Source: Gerris lacustris
Taxonomy: Eukaryota; Arthropoda; Insecta; Hemiptera; Gerridae
Length of the DNA: 64,000 nt
Assembly (NCBI GenBank): GCA_951217055.1
Contig: OX578276.1
Location: 76,046,644 to 76,110,643 of the forward strand
Reading direction: 5' to 3'
The position numbers were made by a program, and so were the translations under genes. Of this stretch, positions 32,816 to 43,890 are shown piece after piece; position 1 is the first letter of the stretch, and each line of letters opens with the position of its first letter. Below the pieces are notes generated by a model, which saw nothing but the letters and a program-made list of their open reading frames with translations, did not search any database and was not told the origin of the DNA.

Positions 32816-32986
32816 TGTCATATTTGACAGTATTTTTTGTTATTTTACTTTGCATTTTTAATTTTGACTTTGTTATGGAAAAGAAAATTATTTTTGTCAG
32901 TCAATGTAGAACATTAGATGTAGTAAAGTTTAAATAGAATGGTTTATTGAAAACTATAAGAGGGATCATTTATCGTAGATGTTACA
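32816..32986 (+). repeat. 3' LTR of the BEL/Pao element (171 bp)
   Basis: Begins TGTCATATTTGACAG and ends GTAGATGTTACA. Its first ~109 bp match 28360-28468. hAT coding sequence resumes directly after it. Confidence 0.85.
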
Positions 32987-33330
32987 ATGGTGTTAAAGAA
33001 CTTTCCACTTCTGGGATTACCTAAGTCAAGGCTTCCATCTTCATCCGATCCTCGTAAAGCACTGCCTTCCTAGGCCAAATGCATAATTAAATCAACAACG
33101 GCATATAAAACTGACTTCCAGTGATCCTCTTCCTGCGATATTTGTTCCTGTAGTTCTTTGGCAATTCCGCCTTTATTTAGAGAAACCTCTAAATAAAGGA
33201 GGCTCTCTAATGTTTTCCAAGAACAAACACTTTTTTGTGGCATAAGGAGTTTTTTTGTTCAATAATTTTTTTTATTTAACTTCTTCCACTGCGTGAAGCC
33301 TTCCTCCTTAGCCATATGGGAAAAAAACCT

Positions 33331-34235
33331 TTAATTCTTGGAGCCCCTGAAAATTTCTGTTGCGCCAAAGGCGCCCTTTTCAAAACATAACAGCTAAAGC
33401 GAATATATAAATATAATATTAAATAATGGATTTATATACATTGGTTTCCAAACATTTTTTGTTTCTCGGCTGCGCCCTTGCTGATTTCCTGTTGCTCCAA
33501 GGGTGCCCTTCGCCAAATTCATTTAGTCAACTTTAATAGGTGTTTAATTAGCCCATTTAATTGCATTATTTTCCAAACATTTTTTTGTTTCTTGGCGCCC
33601 TTGCTGATTTCTCTTGCTCCAAAGGCGCCCTATTTAAGACTATAACAATAGCAGCTACACACTTTGCAAATTAGCGAATATATAAATATTTCAGTAATTA
33701 CTGGATTAATTGAGATTGGTTTACAATCTTATTTTATCTGGGCGCCCTATGTCAAATTCATTTAGTCGACTTTAAAAGGTGTAAATTAATCCATTCAATT
33801 AACATTATTTTCCAAATATTATGATTCTTGGCGCCCTTGCTGATTCCTCTTGCTCCAAAGGCGCCCTACGTAAGACTATAACAATAACTGCTACACACTT
33901 TGCAAATTAGCGAATATGTAAATATTAAAGTAATTACTGGATTAGTTTACATTGGTTTCCAATCTTGTTTGATTCTGGGCGTCCTCAATAATATCTGTTT
34001 TTCTAATGCCACCCTTTGTCAAATCGTTCAAAAGTTGTAATGGAAATAAAATAGGGAACACTTTTAATATTTCGCGAGGCTTGGCTTCCTTTCTGGGGCT
34101 CTCCACTCTCCAGGGCGTTGTAGCGCAAATCTTAGCACTTCCACATTATTTTTTTGCAGAATTTGTTTCTAGTACAAAAAAAAATAAACCAGGCTAGCTC
34201 GGCGCCCCCTCCAATCCGGCGCCCGGGGCGGATTC
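33331..34235. repeat. Subterminal tandem repeats of the hAT element
   Basis: GGCGCCCTTGCTGATT with TTGCTCCAA(A/G)G(C/G)(C/G)(C/T)GCCCT follows a period of roughly 240 bp (near 33473, 33595, 33832). Between them sit alternating blocks CATTTAGTC(A/G)ACTTTAA and CACTTTGCAAATTAGCGAATAT. The stretch ends in a GC-rich GGCGCCCGGGGCGG. GGCGCC-rich ends are common in ZMYM1-like hAT elements. The exact terminus and target duplication were not resolved. Confidence 0.6.
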
Positions 34236-35574
34236 GACCCTTAAACCAAAAAGAGAGGAGAACCCTGACTTAGACTATCAAAACTCATTTGCGCTCACAC
34301 TCACTTTGCGAAGGTTGGGATACAAAATTACCGCGCAAGCACAGAAGGGTTTTGGATTGGGAATGGGCTAATCCACACATCAACATAAAGTGATCAGTAG
34401 AATCGTGTGATTCAGTATGCAGTAAAACATCATTATAACGGACAACGCTAATAATGGACATGTATAAAATATAATACACACAAATTAAAGGTTACTTATT
34501 TTTATCTGGCTATATTATGAACGCTTACAGCACCGTCGCTAATTATTAAATGAAGAAATAAGAAGCAAAAACACCCAGCAGATTTTATTTTATTTTTTTA
34601 AACCAATGAATGTAAGCAATCAACATAAACTAGGACCTTCTTGTTCTAAGGATTAATGTAGTGTATTTGTACTCATATCTTTCAATTAAGGCTGCACGGG
34701 AACGGGGGTTGACACAATGCCATAAGCTCACGCCTCTAATATTGAACCTAGAGACTTGAAAATTTGTATAGGTATAATTTGAAAAACTCCAGAGGGTTAT
34801 TAGTTTTTTTTTCTTATCGCTTTTAGTTTTATTGATAAAAAATAAAATATGAGAGAAAAAAAAAATAAAATATAAATTTCAAAATTTTAAAAACAGGCGG
34901 AAATTTATCTTTTTACCTAGAGTAATTGTGCGAATTTTGGTAAAAAAAAAAAATATTAAGCTGGTGAGGCGTAATCTTATGGGAACTTTTCTTAGATTTA
35001 TTATCTGGAAAGTGCTGACCCTAGCGGATTTTTTAAAAAATACAATTTATTAAATTCTGATTTGTTGATTTTTTAATTTAAGTCACACCCACCGATGTTT
35101 TTCACCCTTTTATTATGACAAATGAAATAAAACAATTTCAAATATTCTTATAATGAAAACTATCAAAATAAAAAGAATATGTTTAAAGAGATTTAAAGAA
35201 GATAGTAAATAATCTTACAATAGTAACATTAACATTTTGTAACGAATATGATGTTAAAACAAAGTTGTTACTTGGAAGCGAAGTTTATTTAGTTTTAGTT
35301 CAGAATGGTAACTTTTCTTTTGTTAATTTTTCTTTTTCTTTGTTTTATTAGTTTTGTTGGTTGTTGGTTGGTTTTTTATTTATTTTATTTTTATGTTTTA
35401 TTTAAAAAAGTAATTAAGAATGTTTTTGTAAATTACAAATGGAACATTATCATTAATAACGATTAATAAAAATAAATAAATGTAGAAATTATTTTTGTTC
35501 ATTCATCTTTGATAATAAATACTTTATTTTACTTTTTATTTTGTTCACCTATTATTATTTATTATTTAATTAGT
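34236..35574. other. Non-coding stretch with small repeat remnants
   Basis: TTATAACGGACAACGCTAAT near 34435 resembles pogo/Tigger-type termini. The rest is A/T-rich without a gene. Confidence 0.4.
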
Positions 35575-35900
35575 CCATTGTTGATAAGTTACAACTTACT
35601 TAAGTTACAACTTACGTGCTGTAAGTTGTAACTTATCAACAATGGGCGTCGTCGCCACGGAGGCCACCCTTCCACCCCCCCCCCCCCCCCCCCCCCAATG
35701 GCTGAGGTTGGGGCAACAACGAAAGGCGATTATCATAGAATGACAGTTTATTATAGATTTTAAATAATATTGCATAATGGCTATTGACTGATCTATTTAA
35801 TCTACAATGATTAGGTGCACAACTTTTAAGTTACAACTTACGTGCTGTAAGTTGTAACTTATCAACAATGGGCGTCGTCGCCACGGAGGCCACCCTTCCA
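35575..35900. repeat. Palindromes and a 74-bp direct duplication
   Basis: Arms 35575-35598 and 35622-35645 are a perfect 24-bp inverted pair. Inside, 35601-35615 and 35621-35635 form a second, shorter perfect hairpin. The 74 bases from 35601 recur without visible change at 35827-35900, including the inner hairpin and GGGCGTCGTCGCCACGG. A C-run of about 22 separates the copies. Confidence 0.8.
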
Positions 35901-36659
35901 ATATTTAGTCTTATTGCACATCTGTCTTGGAGGAGATTTTTAAGTGAGCCAATACATTAATTTAGAGGATCCCAAAACTGGTGTTAAACCTAAATGGTTA
36001 TAGCGTGGCTGCGCAAAATGGAGAAATAAGTGGCAGAGTAGGACTATCTACCATCACAAGTGGTATGACAGGGACGACCTATGGGATTTACATAGCATTA
36101 AGAAATTCTGGCTTTTAGAAATTAATGTGACTTAAAAGCTAAGTTTATTTGGGTGAATGGTTCTTCAGTTAACATGCAAGTAAAAAATATCTTTAAGTGT
36201 AGACATAGACAGACACAAGATGAAAATAGTTAATTCTTGTTCAAGGTTTTCTTGTACTTGTATAAAGTTGTGATATGTATACATTTCCATATTATGTAAG
36301 AGTGAGAAAATAAACTGAATAATTAGCTTTCCTATGAAATCCTATTATAAGACACAATATTGACTACTGTTGTCAACTTGCGCCCAGGTCAATGTGGTCA
36401 ACATTGTTGCATGTCAAAACCAACCTAAAAATTTGGTGTAGATGTGAAAATTGATCCACAAAAACTGTGGCTGGTATTAGTAAACTCAAAAACTAAAAAT
36501 AAAGGTAACAATAACTAGAAATATTTTTTTAATATTTTGCTGCTTAACATTTTAACAGTGCTAATGTGTATTTGTTAACATGTTTCCAGTTGATAAGACA
36601 CATGTTAACAACTTTGTTGCCAGAAATTGTTGCCCGGTCTTTATTCGGTTTAAGATAAA
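35901..36659. other. Non-coding stretch
   Basis: No gene or repeat family recognised. Confidence 0.4.
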
Positions 36660-36675
36660 CAATATAATTTTATTG

Positions 36676-36900
36676 GAGTTCTAGGTCTTCCGGTGGTGAC
36701 CGCGTCATAGTGGGTGATGTTGCCAATGTTTCGACTCTTATGCTAGAGGCAGCTCACGTTGTTTCTCTCATCAGACCAACATGCTCTACCCTGAAGATGC
36801 CTCTAGCATAAGAGGCGAAACGTCGGAAACATCATCCACTATGATGGGGTCACCACAGGAAGACCTAGAACTCCATTATCAACCACAGGAGCCTACGCAC
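36676..36900 (+). mobile_element. 225-bp palindromic retroposed element with 16-bp target duplication
   Basis: The 16-bp direct repeat CAATATAATTTTATTG lies at 36660-36675 and 36901-36916 and exactly brackets the element. Within it the two halves are imperfect inverted copies (GAGTTCTAGGTCTTCC against GGAAGACCTAGAACTC, and TGCTAGAGGCA against TGCCTCTAGCA). A 16-bp duplication fits target-primed integration rather than a DNA transposon. Penelope-like elements leave such variable duplications and carry inverted LTR pieces; that assignment is inferred. Confidence 0.65.
36785..36835 (+). ncRNA. Hammerhead-ribozyme-like core
   Basis: CTGAAGA (36791-36797, matches CUGANGA) is followed by a stem II of GCCTCT/AGAGGC around AGCATA (36799-36816), then GAAA (36817-36820), then CGTC. 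ACGT within GAAACGTC is self-complementary, so helix III could form between two copies, as described for minimal hammerheads in Penelope-like elements. CC before and GG after the core could start helix I. Cleavage would fall after 36824. Not tested; a chance match in a palindrome is possible. Confidence 0.42.
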
Positions 36901-36916
36901 CAATATAATTTTATTG

Positions 36917-37602
36917 TTCAGTTTTTAATTTTTGAGAGTAAAAAAGTATGAATATTAAGAATGCTTGAGTTATCAAGAAAAATATGTAAATAAAATAACT
37001 ATATGTAGTAAACAAAATGATAAAAAATTGGCTCTTGACAAATGCAGGAGATTAGTAACAATAATAATTCGAGGACACTAAAATCTGTGGATAAATGTAA
37101 TATGAATATGGTAGTCTAAACTCATTAATATTATATACAATTTACAACTAAGACACTTTACACTCTCTATTATCCAGTTAGAAATTGCTAAGTAATACAA
37201 AAAGAATAACAATTGGTTTATTTTTAAACCACGATAATTAAAGGATATAATTATAATTCAAATAAAGAACACAATTATAAAAGCAAGAAATTATTAAAAG
37301 TCAGGTTCTTTCACTTTTACAAAAAAAAAAAAAACATGAAATAACTTTTCTTAACCAGAAAATAAAATGCAAGTATTGATTTACATAAGACATAATTGAA
37401 TATAAACATACTGATAAATATCCACAAATAAATTTAGAACGTTACTCTTAGAACCCAATATATTTTTAAATTATCAACTTTTCTTTTACTTGGATCCCCC
37501 TCTCCTGTGCTCATTATTTTTAATATTGGCTAAAAACTATACAAAAAATATAATTTTATTGTATTAACAAAATAAATTACTTGAATTAACAAAACATCAC
37601 TA
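36917..37602. other. Non-coding stretch
   Basis: No gene recognised. AT-rich. Confidence 0.4.
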
Positions 37603-38671
37603 TAACTTATCTGCCACAGAGCAACAAGTGTTATTAGAGATAAAAAATAAGAAGATTAAGTCTACATAATATGTGTTGGTAAATGTTAGTCATTAAAAAG
37701 ACACAGGGTCTTGAAAGTGAAACTTAATTTTTGAAAAATTGAAATAATTTTAAAACGGTTGAAGATATCAAAATTCTGAATTAAAAGTAGTTGAGTTTAA
37801 AAAGTGAGAACTCCAAATTTGGTACTAGTTTGAACCCAGTTCTTAGAGGGCGCTTGCTACCTGCTTTATGATGAATTAAATCCTGAATATTGTTTTACCC
37901 TGTAAAGCTGGTAATGTTTTGACTTCAAACTAGTGAAGAGTCATTAGTTCCACGTAATAACATGCTCTTGGTCAATTTTGATACCTCAGGCCGTTTGCAA
38001 GGTCTTTGAAAGTAGAAATACCGAAAAATAAAATTTCATATTTTTTAAAAAATTTACTTTAACAGGTGTTGAAAGTGGCCACCGTTTACCTTAATATACT
38101 TAATTAAGTGGCGCCTCAAATTCAAGAAGAAGGCAGGTTGTTGAATTTTTTTGTAAAAGTTGGTCTCGTTTATTGATTTTGTCGTGGTATACCTAAAGAC
38201 TTCATGTGACCCCAAAGATAAAAATCTAATGGATTAATGTATGGGCTATGAAGTGGCCAAGGAAAGTCAATTTATTCATTGAATAAATTACGTTTTTTTT
38301 TTTTTTTTTTTTTTTTACTTTAAGACAAATACCTCGCAAAAGGCTTAAGATATTGATATTGACCAAGAGCATGTGTTTTACGTGGAAATAATGACTCTTC
38401 TCTAGTTTGAAGTCAAAACATTGCGAAGAACGTAGCAAGTACACTCTGGGAACTAGGTTCAAACTAGTACTGCATTCGAATTTCTCGCCTTTGAAAACCC
38501 AACTACCTCAATTTTGAATGTTATATCTTTAACAATTTAAAAAAAAAATTGTAATTTTTTGAAAATTAAGTTTCACATTCAACAGCCTGTATATTGACTT
38601 AATTTCTTTATTTTTATAATCTAATATCACACATCTCTAATATCACCTGTTGCTCTATGGCAGATAAGTTA
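37603..38671. repeat. 1.07-kb imperfect inverted repeat (foldback element)
   Basis: The ends read TAACTTATCTGCCA inward from both sides (37603 and 38671). Arms of roughly 350-400 bp share, in mirrored order, GAGCAACA, GAAACTTAA, AAACTAG with TTTGAAC, TTTTGACTTCAAACTAG-AGAGTCATTA and AACATGCTCTTGGTCAAT. The centre holds unrelated sequence and a poly-T run near 38293. No transposase. It probably derives from a non-autonomous DNA element with long terminal inverted repeats. Confidence 0.75.
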
Positions 38672-39231
38672 GGGCACACCCTCAATACATTATTATATAT
38701 AAATATATTCAGTGTGTTCCATGATAGAGTACTGAAGAGGAAAAAGTGATCATTTTGGGTGTTTGAGAAAAAGTCATTCTTTATAAAAACTAAATTATTC
38801 TTAAACCACAGAAATATTATTAACTTGATTTTTTTTTTTTTTTACAGGGTGCGCAATTTGTTGAAAACTTTATGACCAAGAGTAAACTACTACGGTATTG
38901 ATGAAGGTATCACAAAAATATAATTTAGAAGTGTAGTTCGGAATTGCAAAAAACAATTAAATATTTTGATTTATTTTCCTAAAATAAACATTAATCTAGC
39001 CAAATAGTTCACACTGAATGTAAATAATAATCAAATATATTAGAATACCAGGATAATAGCGTGGATAAGCTAAAGAAAATAATTAAATACAGTCAAGTCT
39101 TATGCCTGCAAATGTTTTCAATAAATGTATGAGGTACAGTTAACTACCTACAATAACACCATTAGTTTTAAAATTAATATAACATTTTAAGCTAAAACAA
39201 TATACTACTACACTAACAATATACAAAAATA

Positions 39232-39750
39232 TACTCCCCGTCAAAATAAACGCACCATTTTTATATTTTTATGTTTACACAAAAGTCGTTCAATGAGGAT
39301 CTTTTTTCTAATGTTTTCATCTTGGGTGGACCTATTTCACCTCTGTTGATCATATCCACACTCCTAGAACCGCCGAAAAGCTCGGTCGATTGTAGTGAGA
39401 TTCACTCCTAGTCGACAACCAACCCTTTGAGAAAAGCCTTTCTTAACCCAACACTACGGCTTTAATAGCTTCCTCCATAGTTAGATTAGGAGGTCTATTC
39501 ATGTTGACACACACAAACAACTGTATTAATGAATAACTACATGAGAGCTCTCATTTAATCAATTGCAAATAACCGTGAATCATTAATGATGGTGATTAAA
39601 TATAATTAATGGTGATGATTAAATATGATTAACAATGATGATGAAATATGAGATGATGATTAATGAATCATTAATTATCAGTATAAATTAGAGATAGTTG
39701 AAACAGAGAAATATAAAGGTGGCGCGTTAATTTTGACAGGGAGTGTATAT
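39232..39750 (-). mobile_element. Tc1/mariner-like element, decayed
   Basis: The terminal inverted repeats are about 40 bp: the left end TATACTCCCCGTCAAAATAA pairs with the inverted right end TATACACTCCCTGTCAAAATT. Both adjoin TA. The minus strand at about 39510-39290 reads a transposase N-terminus: MNRPPNLTMEEAIKAVVL, then degraded helix-turn-helix sequence with stops, then IGPPKMKT. The catalytic DDE/D domain is absent, so it is a deleted copy. Confidence 0.75.
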
Positions 39751-40689
39751 ACACAGTTAAATAACATTTGATAGAGCTAACATGCCACCTTTTAGTTTAT
39801 ATAATACAGAACTATACTTTCTTGCTTAATTTTAATTTTATTACTTTCTTTGACCGTTTAGGTTTCGAGTCTCAATCATTTTTAGTAAGTGTAGGAGGCA
39901 CGGTTAATACAGTAAACAGACAAAAAAATATTAAAAGTAATCTGACTTAGATTGAATTTAATATAAGATGGTTAGGAATAAGAACAAAACTAAAATATTT
40001 TATGAAGTATTGTTTCCTTTCTTCATATAAAGGAATGAGATAATGGTTGATAAATAGTAAATAGAAATATTCATAAATAGAAGGCTTCTCTTTGCTTTTA
40101 TCACTTCGAGTTCAAATTTACCAATCCAATTCTCTGAAAACACCTTATTAGAGCTAAAAGTGGCAATATAGCTTTTATTTCAATGTGCTTTTATTTTGAG
40201 CTATCCGCGAATAAGCAGGGAAGGAATGCGAATGTTAAAATTAAGTCACAAATAAATTCTTGTGAATGTACAAAGATATGAAAGTTAACTCCAGGAATGT
40301 TAAATATTGACTACTGGTCATTGACAATATTACCCTTTAGCAAGTTCAAAATAATTATAGAAAATTTATAAATTGAGTCAACATTTGTGTAGAATTAGGA
40401 AGGAATAATTTCTTTGAACAATTTTCTTTTTTTTAACACTGTTGAGGTTTTTGTGATAGCTGTTTTCTAATAGGCTGTAAGTATTAATAACTTGTGATAC
40501 TTAATAAAAACTTTAAAATTCCAGTATTATTTTATTGTATTTTTTTTTTATTTTCAGAAATCAACTAAAATTTCATACACACATAAACGTGTTTTTGCAA
40601 TTCTGAATCATAATATACTTCATTCAGATTAAGTATATTTTTGTACTAATGATTTGTTTTATTGAGAAATTAGTCTTACTACTGAATAT
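39751..40689. other. Non-coding stretch
   Basis: No gene or repeat family recognised. Confidence 0.4.
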
Positions 40690-41195
40690 TACTACGTTCA
40701 CACATCGTTTTGGAAACGGTTTTTTAAACGATCCGCTAGTTCAAAACGCTGTACGAACGGAGATCGACGGATCGTATCGGTTTAGATCCGATCCACCAAA
40801 AAAAACGTGATCGGAACGGGGGATCGAATTCAGAACGCTCGTGTGAACAGGTCGTGGAGGGGATCGTGGTTTCAGGTTATTTTACTCTTTTCCACTTTTT
40901 AAGTTCTTTGTTTTCGTGAGCTTCCGTTTCTTTTTTTTTTAACTCCAAAAACGTTTTTAAACAAAAGTTAATACTATAAAGAACCTGTAAAAACTTTTAA
41001 TAACTTGTAAATAAAATGTAAAAATTCACGGACATATTGGGTAACAAGAAAGAAGGTTTAACTCGTGACGTCACCGTTACGAGATTTCGAAACAAATATT
41101 ATTTCGATCACCAGTATTTTTTGTTGTATGAACGCGCATCGTTTTGAAAACTAATTGGATCCGAAACGCTTTCAAAACGATGTGTGAACGTAGTA
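40690..41195. mobile_element. MITE with ~29-bp terminal inverted repeats
   Basis: The left end TACTACGTTCACACATCG and the right end, inverted, TACTACGTTCACACATCG agree for about 24 bases and then diverge slightly. 506 bp, no ORF. CGATCC/GGATCG motifs recur inside. The target duplication (TA or longer) is not resolved, so Harbinger-like origin is only a guess. Confidence 0.8.
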
Positions 41196-41512
41196 TATTA
41201 TTATTATCTTTATTAGCTGATGAATGTGTTGGAAATTGTACATAATGACAATGTAACTAAATGTAGGGAGGTTCTATTTTAATCTCAGTGTATGAACATT
41301 TCTACATTTTATTTTAGATATGCTGATAAGCCTAGATTTACTTTTAACATTTGGTAGTAATATGGCACAGTTGCATATGAGTCGTAAACACAATGTTTGG
41401 ATACTAATGATACTAAAAAAAAAAAAAAGTCCTGCATTATAAAAGTAACAGCTTTAATAAGTAAAAGTTAATATTGTAAAAACTGCAAGGTACAGTGATT
41501 TGTAATCCATGA

Positions 41513-41518
41513 TTTATT
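41513..41518 (-). terminator. Probable polyadenylation signal of the 364-residue gene
   Basis: AATAAA on the minus strand about 104 bases after the stop codon at 41622. Confidence 0.45.
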
Positions 41519-41621
41519 TACATTGGGTACAACAGCATGGATAAATGAGTGAATTTACACAGAAATTTTGCTTCATATAATTTTTGATAGTATTTTCAAT
41601 TAAAAATAATAATAGATACAG

Positions 41622-43890
41622 TCAGCAAGAATTAATATTTGAATTTCTGCGAATTAACCTATGAGCACCATCTACTTCTTCTATGACTTCTGGTAAGGCC
41701 ATTTCAATTAATGTGTCAATATATAGCCTTTGCCTCAGCAAATCTGCTTCAATATCTCTCTTGCTTTTTTTGGGAGTACCACTTTCAGAACCGCTAAAAC
41801 TTTTGGAAAGGCTTCTTTTTTTCTTTGCTTGCTTTATTTTTGATGGATCAGAATGCCTTTTACGGACTTTCTTTTCGGTTTTACTAACATTGTATGAAGT
41901 ATTGGCCTCTTCTGAGGGATACAGCATTTCATAGTTGATGTGGTCACTGGGTAACTCTTCTGAGAGAATTTCGTTATTAGGGTAAGGAGAAGGAAGTCTT
42001 TCAGCAATGACACTTTCACTAGGAATGAACTTAGGTGGTTCGACCAAGCATACAAATTTGGCCAAATTACTCGTAGATAAGCCATCACGAAAACCTTCCT
42101 TGTGAAGTCTGAGCATCTCTTGTGCAAGAGCTTCAACCCGATCTTTTTGTATTCTCTTTGCATATCCCATTTCTATTTGCACCGCGGATTGAAACTTATC
42201 TTTCTTCTGTTGTATTTTTAACATTTCTTTGTCCCTTTTCAACAATTCTTCTAGAATTATTTGCTGTTTAAACTTTTTCAATAGTGCTTGATCTTCGGTA
42301 GTAAATAAACCTTTTATTTTAGTTGGAGTCCTATGGTACTCTCTTTTCTTTTTCTCTGGAGTTTTTACAGTAGGTTGTGGTACCTGGAGCACAGTTATAT
42401 TAGGTTCATTTTCACTATTCATTTCATCAAAATCAAGAACTTCAGTTACCTGAGAAGGTTTTTCTTCATCGCTACTAAGAACTATTGTTGGGCATTCCTT
42501 TATTTTCTTCTCAAAATTCTTCAATTTCATCCAGACAGAGGTTACAACTGACTCAGAGAAGTCCTTGCTATCAAAGTGTTTGTAAATAAAGTCCTGAAAA
42601 AATCAGTATAATTATTTATATTTTACAAAAGTTATGAATTCATTGTAATTGTTATAAAGTTAATTATTTAAAAAAAAAAACCCTACCCCACTTATAAGGA
42701 AATACAGAAAAATTAGAATGTGATACAAATTTTATTCCACATTAAAAAAGTAGTAGGTATTCCAAAAAATATGAGGAGAAACCTTTAGATTAGTATTCAT
42801 TCTTCACAATACGATTCAGACTAAACATGAACACTGATTACTTCCAATTCAACTCCTAATCCAATTTGAACTCACATAAGACAGTTTCTTGGCCAGAAGG
42901 CTCATTATTCAAGATACATTTTTCTCTGATATTTAAAACTCCTTTTATGATGTCTTAGAATGGCTTAAATACATTCAAGGAAATAGTCTCAAGCTGACAA
43001 TAAATAAAATAAGGGGTAGTTAGTGAAAATAAAACCATATATTTATATTATAAGAAAATGTTAGCAGGCAAAGGAAATGATACTGGATAGATAACAAGGC
43101 AAGGACCCCAGGAAAAAAAATTACTAGAAAAATACTGTTTTGATAAACAAAATTAGCATCAGAAAAAATGGAAATATGTTGACAGAAGGAAGCCAAAGCC
43201 CACCTTGAGCCATAATGTTGCAAAAAGGAAAATAAATAACTTTCTATAATAGGTAAAGGGCTGTCGGGATTAAATTAAAACTAACCATTTCTATTAGGAT
43301 AACAAGGTTAAATTGGAATAAGTTAAGAATGTTTATTTAATACATTATTTTATACAGAGTAGAGGAAACCAAGAAAGTAAAATAAATTTATTTAGGTAAA
43401 TCGTCAACGATTGCAATGTATATAGTCTCTAAAGCAACCTCGAACCTTGGGCAAATATAATCGGAACAAGTTGCATGCATTTGGGTAAATATTATAGAAC
43501 ACGACAATCACTCTTATTCTGCAAAGCGAATGAATACAAAATGTAAACATCGTCTGGAATGCTAACTTACCATAAAGTCTTTCCTTTTTTTAGGGATTAA
43601 TTGTTCGGATTTGTTCAGCCAATCCAACAGAGCTACTTCGGCATTCGTATGGAGACATGGACTTCGGTGCCAAAAAAAACTGAAAAATAGAGGGAATATT
43701 GGGTTTACCTTGGTTTAAAAAGTACTGCACACAAAATGTAACATACCTAAAGCGAAGAAAATTTCACTATTACTTACTGCAACATCTAACAATAAAGACT
43801 AGATAAAGTTGAAAGCTATCTATATAAAAATATCAAACTATGGTCCGACAACTAACAATCACTAAAATTTACTTACCGGCTATCAGCCAT
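41622..43890 (-). CDS. Unrecognised 364-residue lysine-rich coiled-coil protein, 3 exons
   Basis: Coding exons on the minus strand are 43877-43890, 43571-43679 and 41622-42593, with GT-AG borders and matching phases (14+109+972 bases = 364 codons plus stop). The protein starts MADSRFFWHRSPCLHTNAEV. Residues 1-75 look like a compact domain (VALLDWLNKSEQ and DFIYKHFDSKDFSE). Then come an acidic linker (IVLSSDEE), a long charged helix likely to be a coiled coil (about 165-215, from LLKKFKQQIILEELL), a proline/acidic region and a basic block that could be a nuclear localisation signal (KKVRKRHSDPSKIKQAKKKR). I infer a nuclear protein; no catalytic motif is visible and I do not recognise the family. 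It is divergent from Cdc20, about 0.9 kb between starts. Confidence 0.85.

Larger units (their letters stand above)
28360..32986 (+). mobile_element. BEL/Pao retrotransposon carrying a copia fragment, inserted in the hAT gene
   Basis: Matching LTR sequence starts TGTCATATTTGACAG at 28360 and again at 32816. The right LTR ends in TTACA at 32986. The flanks ATGGC (28355-28359) and ATGGT (32987-32991) fit a 5-bp target duplication with one change, and hAT coding sequence resumes on each side. The left LTR is cut after about 109 bp, and copia sequence (about 28470-30989) replaces its end plus the BEL gag and protease. BEL pol then follows to the right LTR. Confidence 0.85.
27600..33330 (-). pseudogene. 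ZMYM1-like hAT transposase, split by a BEL/Pao insertion
   Basis: The protein is a hAT-family transposase of the kind annotated as zinc-finger MYM-type 1. Its first part is on the minus strand at about 33330-32987 (a GFTQWKKLN-type zinc-finger segment, then GGIAKELQEQI and ALRGSDEDG). The rest is at 28359-27664 (AIDLLSRYHPPLQEHI, FDSTPDV, GQSYDNGANMAGKYKG, FVPCAN). Within the second part a deletion joins the FVPC region to the C-terminal dimerisation segment (YPNVTTALKMFLAMPVSVA), removing much of the catalytic core. Other damage is an in-frame stop before ALRGS and a one-base frameshift just before the insertion point. Dead copy. Confidence 0.85.

Noticed and set aside
36690..36760. Second hammerhead motif on the minus strand in the inverted half
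   Set aside because: CTGATGA and GAAA are present but stem II does not close properly and the residues after GAAA lack the ACGT helix III sequence.
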